Source of the DNA: Lobosporangium transversale | Lineage: Eukaryota; Mortierellomycota; Mortierellomycetes; Mortierellales; Mortierellaceae | Length of the DNA: 64,000 nt | Assembly (NCBI RefSeq): GCF_002105155.1 | Contig: NW_019029009.1 | Coordinates: 1 to 64,000, forward strand | Direction: 5' to 3' | In this document: piece after piece, positions 59,671-64,000 of the stretch | Numbering within the stretch: position 1 is the stretch's first letter | Layout: every line of letters starts with the position of its first letter | The notes under the pieces: generated by a model | Database searches by the model: none | What the model saw: only the letters and a program-made list of their open reading frames with translations | What the model was told of the DNA's origin: nothing | Position numbers and translations under genes: made by a program

Positions 59671-62226
59671 ATGTCTTTCCCAATATTCAGCTCTACAACA
59701 TTTTCTATGTCGGCATCCGGGCCTCTATCCTCGGCAACCTGGACAACTCCTGCATTAAATACGCAAGCAGCCCAGCAACAACAACAACAGCAGCAGCAAC
59801 AGCAGCATCATCACCAACAACAGCAACCACAGCAGCATTATCAGCAACAGCATCCCCAACAAGTGTCCTACCAGCAGCATGAGCTCCCTATAGATAAGAC
59901 TGGTACTAATGCACGGTTGGATAAAGGACTTCCTGGTGTTTCCCCGGTTGCTGATTCGGGAACCCTCGGTTTTAATGCTCGATCTGCAGCCACATCTGGT
60001 GTCATAGGTCCAGAAACGATGTTTCATATGGACCGTATGGACCATTCTTCTGCTGTACACCTCGAAGGCGCTCGCGGGGCACCTCGGACACAGGTGGAAT
60101 TTTCTCTTCCACATCTCCCAGGCAAGGCTCGCAAGAGACACAAGGTCGCGACATCTTGCAATCGATGTCGTCAAAACAAGGTAAGCGAATAACGAAGCAA
60201 TGAGCTATTTCTGCTATTTTATAGGCTGTCCACCTTCATACTGTGTTTCTTACTTCACTCTTTTACCTGTTGCCCTTTATTTCATCGTTTTATTTTTTTT
60301 ATTTTTTTATGATGGCTAGCGCAAATGTGATAGTGGGATACCCTGCTCCAACTGTAAAAAAAACAATGTCGACTGCTTATACACAGATGCGCAGCTCTCA
60401 CGTACCATATGGGGTGACTCGCCTCTTAGTCAAGAAAAGCTCTTGGGTGTCCCTGCCAATAGACCCAGTGCATCCAAAGGAGGTGCAATCTTGCCTTCCT
60501 ATGCATTAGCTTCTTCTGGTCCTCATCCATTGTTTTTTGGCTATAATTCAGCTGAGCAGATGGGTTTCCAGAGAGCTCAGCAGGTCTTGTCATCACAATC
60601 AAGACAGGTCTCTAAAGCATTGCGTGTTGCTCATCCTGGCCCCCGAAGCACTGTACGGCTCTTTCCGAAGCAAGCACAATCTACAGCTGCTGCAGATGGG
60701 AACAGCGAACGCTCTGGTCAGTCCCGAGGAAGAGGATCTAGTCAATTGAGTTTCATATCCTCCATTAGAAATTCATGGATCCTTGGCGGCAGCAGTTCTA
60801 CAAGTGGATCGCAACAGCATTCTGCACCTCCAGAACAGCAGCCTCGAACATCTTGGCAACAGGATTCGGCGAATCACTCAATCTCATCATCAGTTATGCA
60901 TTCACAATCTCAAGAAACACAAAGACTGATGCAGCAGGAACAACAGCGACAGCAACAGCAACAGCAGCAGCAGCAGCATCAATCTTATGAGGTCTTGGAT
61001 AAAGAGAGTAGGCGAGGGCTGCAGAATGAATGTGAATATCAGCACAACGAGAGAAGCTCTGAGCAATCATGTTACACCAAATCTCCTCCGGATTCACAGC
61101 CCAAGAGCCCCAATCTATTTCAAGCCACGTACCCCAGTTACGATGGTCTTGCTCTCGGGTTATCTTCTGGATATTCTTCAAGCGGGGTAATCAATTCATC
61201 CACTACGCCAGCTTCCGCCGCTTCTGAGTCAACTAGGCTCCTCATTTCGACCGGCGCCAGCGCAGGGGGGGCATCAAATCATGTCGCCACAACACCACAC
61301 TATACCCAGCAGCAACAACAGCAACAACAGCAACAGCAGCAGCAACAGCACCCGCGTCGCGACCCTGATATACAACATTATCACCGGCACTCGCGTCAGA
61401 ATGGGTATGATCCAGCATTTGAGGATGCATTCCAACAACTGATGCCTGAAGGAGTCGATGATTCGCGCCATAACGCTATCTATGCGTCTGCAGCCCCACC
61501 TTCTGTCGTTGGATCATCAACTTCTTTAGAAGGTGCTGCAAACCTGGAGGGCACCAATGAGATTCCTGCGCTATATCCAGGAGTCCATCGTTTTTACCGC
61601 TCCCATCACAGTCATCCTTCCATGCAACCGCCTTTTACTTCACTAGAAGAGGAGGTGGTCATGCCTCCACCGACAGAGGAGGAGATCAAACAAGCATTGA
61701 GGATGCAAAAGATCGCACGAGATATGCTTGCAATCAAAAAGTATGATTTTAGCATTTTGCTCCCACGCCACATTTCACAGGAGCAGGACGAGTTTTTTAT
61801 TGCCAGTGATATATTGCAGTCAACAGCAACTCTAACAAACGGCGGCGATGGCCTGAAAGAAATACCCAGTCATTTAACGTTGTTGCCAAGGGATGCCAAC
61901 TATCTGGTTGACGCGTTCTTTGAGGTATGTGAGAAAATATGAATCATATGTCCAATATATTTTCCCTTATTATGCTGACAACACGAGTGCGTGTTTTTAT
62001 TTTTTTTATTTTTATTTTTTATTCCGACCTCCAGCATGCTCATTTCTATTATCCAGTGGTGAACCGTGCAATTGTAGAGTTGCATCTGATGGAGCCGCAA
62101 ACTCCTCAGGCATTGTTTTTGTTGAACATTGTTTTTATGACGGCTTGTAAGCATCTGGCAAGGACAAGCGACATCAAGCGCGCCATTCAGTTTAGAGAAC
62201 GAGCAAGAGGTAAATACAATGTCAAG

Positions 62227-62257
<31 letters not shown>

Positions 62258-64000
62258 TTCAATCCTCAATCGACGCGACCGTAGGACAAACTCTAAAGTA
62301 TTCTACTATTTTTGTCGCCCGTCAAATACACGGCCAATTTAGAGCTGCAATTCTATATTGACGCCAAGGTCCGTCTAAGTAGGATGCAGGGCCTTCTCCT
62401 CGGCTCTTTAGTTATTTATGGTGTATTCAAAGCAGTCGTAGGTCTAGTACAAGTCTGTGGTGCCTACCATACACTAACCACCAGACATGCTGGCACACCA
62501 GGAGAAGAGGACCAACAGCAGGAAGAAAGTGAGAGATTTCAGCCGTTCCCTCAAGCATCTGTATCACCAAAAAATATCATCCCAAATCTTCAGGCAGAGA
62601 GTCAAGCTATCCAGTCTAACAAGGGTATCATTCCTGAGGCCGCATATCAAGCAAGGCTCTGGGCATTTTGGGGCCTCTATGTGCGTGATTCGATTTCTAG
62701 GCTCTACTTCGGATGGCCACATGGAATCGACTCGATGGCCATCACGGCTGAGCTACCGAAGATTGAGGGCTGCATTGGGTTTGGTGGAAAGCCAAAACCA
62801 AGCCATCACCAGCAGCAGCAACAACAACAACAACAACAACAGCAGCAGCATCAACAGCATGTCATCGGAAAGCGAAGGGATTTATCTTACAGACGAGACT
62901 GGAAACAGCCACCGGAGAAGAGACACAATGCAGCAAACCCGCCACCAGGTTATCGTAACACAGCACCTGATAGCGATGAAGAAGACGATGAAGATAATGA
63001 AGAGGATGCTCAAGGAAGCCATTGGGACAATAAGAGAGGTACTTTCGGATACATTCTTGATGACACCGACGATGATCCGGTTGACCAAAATCGAGAGCAG
63101 AGTGCGCGGGTTCCGTTACTGTCTGGAGTGGGTGGGCCTAGAAGCGTTGCCAGTGGATATAGTCTTCCAGGCAGAATCCGAGAAAGTATCGGCGGACCTC
63201 ATCAACAGTTCCAAGTACTCTCACCCAAAATTTTAGAGCAGCAGTGCCAGCGTGGTGGTCATCTTAACCATTTACGTTATCCTGCTGGCAACACAGGATC
63301 CACATCATCATTAGTCGCTCCGGAGGAGCAAGAGCTCAGCATTCACATGGAACGTATGCAAAAACTGTTAGATGCAGAAGAAGATACCACGGACGGTGGC
63401 TCATACGCTCGCTTACTATTTTTGGAAGAGATTCGACTATGGACATTAGGCCGCCGTGTCGCATACTACCTCGCGGGTCGCGTAAATCTCATAGGCGTCC
63501 CAGCATCAGGTTCAGCATGCCAGACACCTATAGCTACGAATAGCTCCACAACTTCTTCACCTCGATACGAAGCAGATGCGGAGGCAACAGCAGCGACACC
63601 AACCCCTGTAGGTAATGGAGACGAGAGTAACAATAATCTGGGAGTTCAAAGTCAATGGTCTGAACAAGCATGGCGTAAGGATGGAGAACTACAGAGTTTA
63701 CAGGCAGACTTGATTGCCTGGGAGAAGGCGTTGCCGGATTATATGAGATTCCGGCAAGACGTAGATAGTGAGGACGTTAACCACAAGGTGAATGGCAAGA
63801 TGGGTAAGTTGTCCAAAGGATGAAGAGAGGGCAAAAGCAAAAAGCAAAAAGCAGAAAGAAATACCTGAATGTTCAAGAGATTAAGTATCTCCTTGCATTA
63901 TCTTTTTCTATCTAGGCACCATGATCATGTCCTATTATACTATTACCATTATGTTACAATCATCGTATCTGCCTATTCAACAATACATTTCATCTCGCAG
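59671..64000 (+). CDS. Zn2Cys6 fungal transcription factor, incomplete at the 3' edge
   Basis: Exons 59671-60180, 60320-61924, 62035-62209, 62343-63803 and 63916 to the window edge; about 1278 residues so far, phases consistent. The binuclear zinc cluster spans residues 163-189 with all six ligands: Cys163, Cys166, Cys173, Cys179, Cys182 and Cys189 (C-x2-C-x6-C-x5-C-x2-C-x6-C). The basic CRQNKRKC linker within it is split by intron 1. A middle part with HAHFYYPVVNRAIVEL and later LWAFWGLYVRDSISRLYFG and the ...WPHGIDSM segment resembles the fungal-specific transcription factor domain. Four poly-Gln tracts (about nt 59766-59800, 60950-60978, 61310-61350, 62810-62850) and an acidic run interrupt it. 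The gene probably continues beyond 64000, since the last visible exon ends in ...SSR AG. Regulon unknown. Confidence 0.9.

Overview
This is a gene-dense, intron-rich fungal chromosome segment. Most genes carry several short introns (about 55-300 bp, GT-AG with T-rich 3' ends). The proteins are typical of fungi: an inositol phosphorylceramide synthase subunit of the Kei1 type, a Zn2Cys6 transcription factor, GATA fingers of fungal type, a Kre9/Knh1-like GPI protein and a Crypton tyrosine recombinase. Long poly(A)/poly(T) runs of 15-35 nt, poly-Gln tracts and pyrimidine-rich leaders recur throughout. An early-diverging filamentous fungus (Mucoromycota/Mortierellomycota type) fits best, but this is inferred from general character, not from a marker gene.

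Layout, left to right. 1-3785 (+): Mdm1/SNX13-type sorting nexin, probably missing its 5' end. 4901-8983 (+): six-exon HMT1/ABCB6-type half ABC transporter with an unusual acidic insertion in its ATPase domain. 9311-11027 (-): mitochondrial dicarboxylate carrier. 12002-18040 (-): eleven-exon Doa10/MARCH6-type ER ubiquitin ligase with an intact RING-CH domain. 18.0-27.5 kb is a repeat-rich island: a composite inverted-repeat element built of ATTTGCACGGG-type motifs, tRNA-Phe, a tRNA-like sequence, and a retroelement with an RNase H ORF that is itself interrupted by a smaller poly(A)-tailed insertion with a 21-bp target duplication. 27567-30839 (+): twelve-exon cullin-1. 31791-34222 (+): TMEM135-like membrane protein. 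34478-38854 (-): very large Gln-rich protein with two GATA-type zinc fingers. 39952-42693 (-): F-box protein. 45048-46152 (+): Kei1-like protein. 46.8-51.3 kb is a second mobile-DNA island: a foldback element with a ~145-bp-arm palindrome, tRNA-His, a putative solo LTR next to it, several retroelement tails and a decayed Crypton. 52643-53179 (-): secreted GPI-anchored Kre9/Knh1-like protein. 56773-57885 (+): single-pass membrane protein with a cytoplasmic SH3 domain. 59671 to the right edge (+): Zn2Cys6 transcription factor, incomplete at its 3' end.

There is no operon or obvious biosynthetic cluster. Several genes share cellular themes: ER and vacuolar membranes and lipids (Mdm1-like nexin, Doa10, HMT1-like ABC, Kei1), ubiquitin ligation (Doa10, cullin-1, an F-box protein) and transcription control (GATA and Zn2Cys6 proteins). 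Their closeness may be chance. Exon boundaries were assigned by hand from splice signals, reading phase and family knowledge. For every multi-exon gene the phases close exactly, which is the main internal check.
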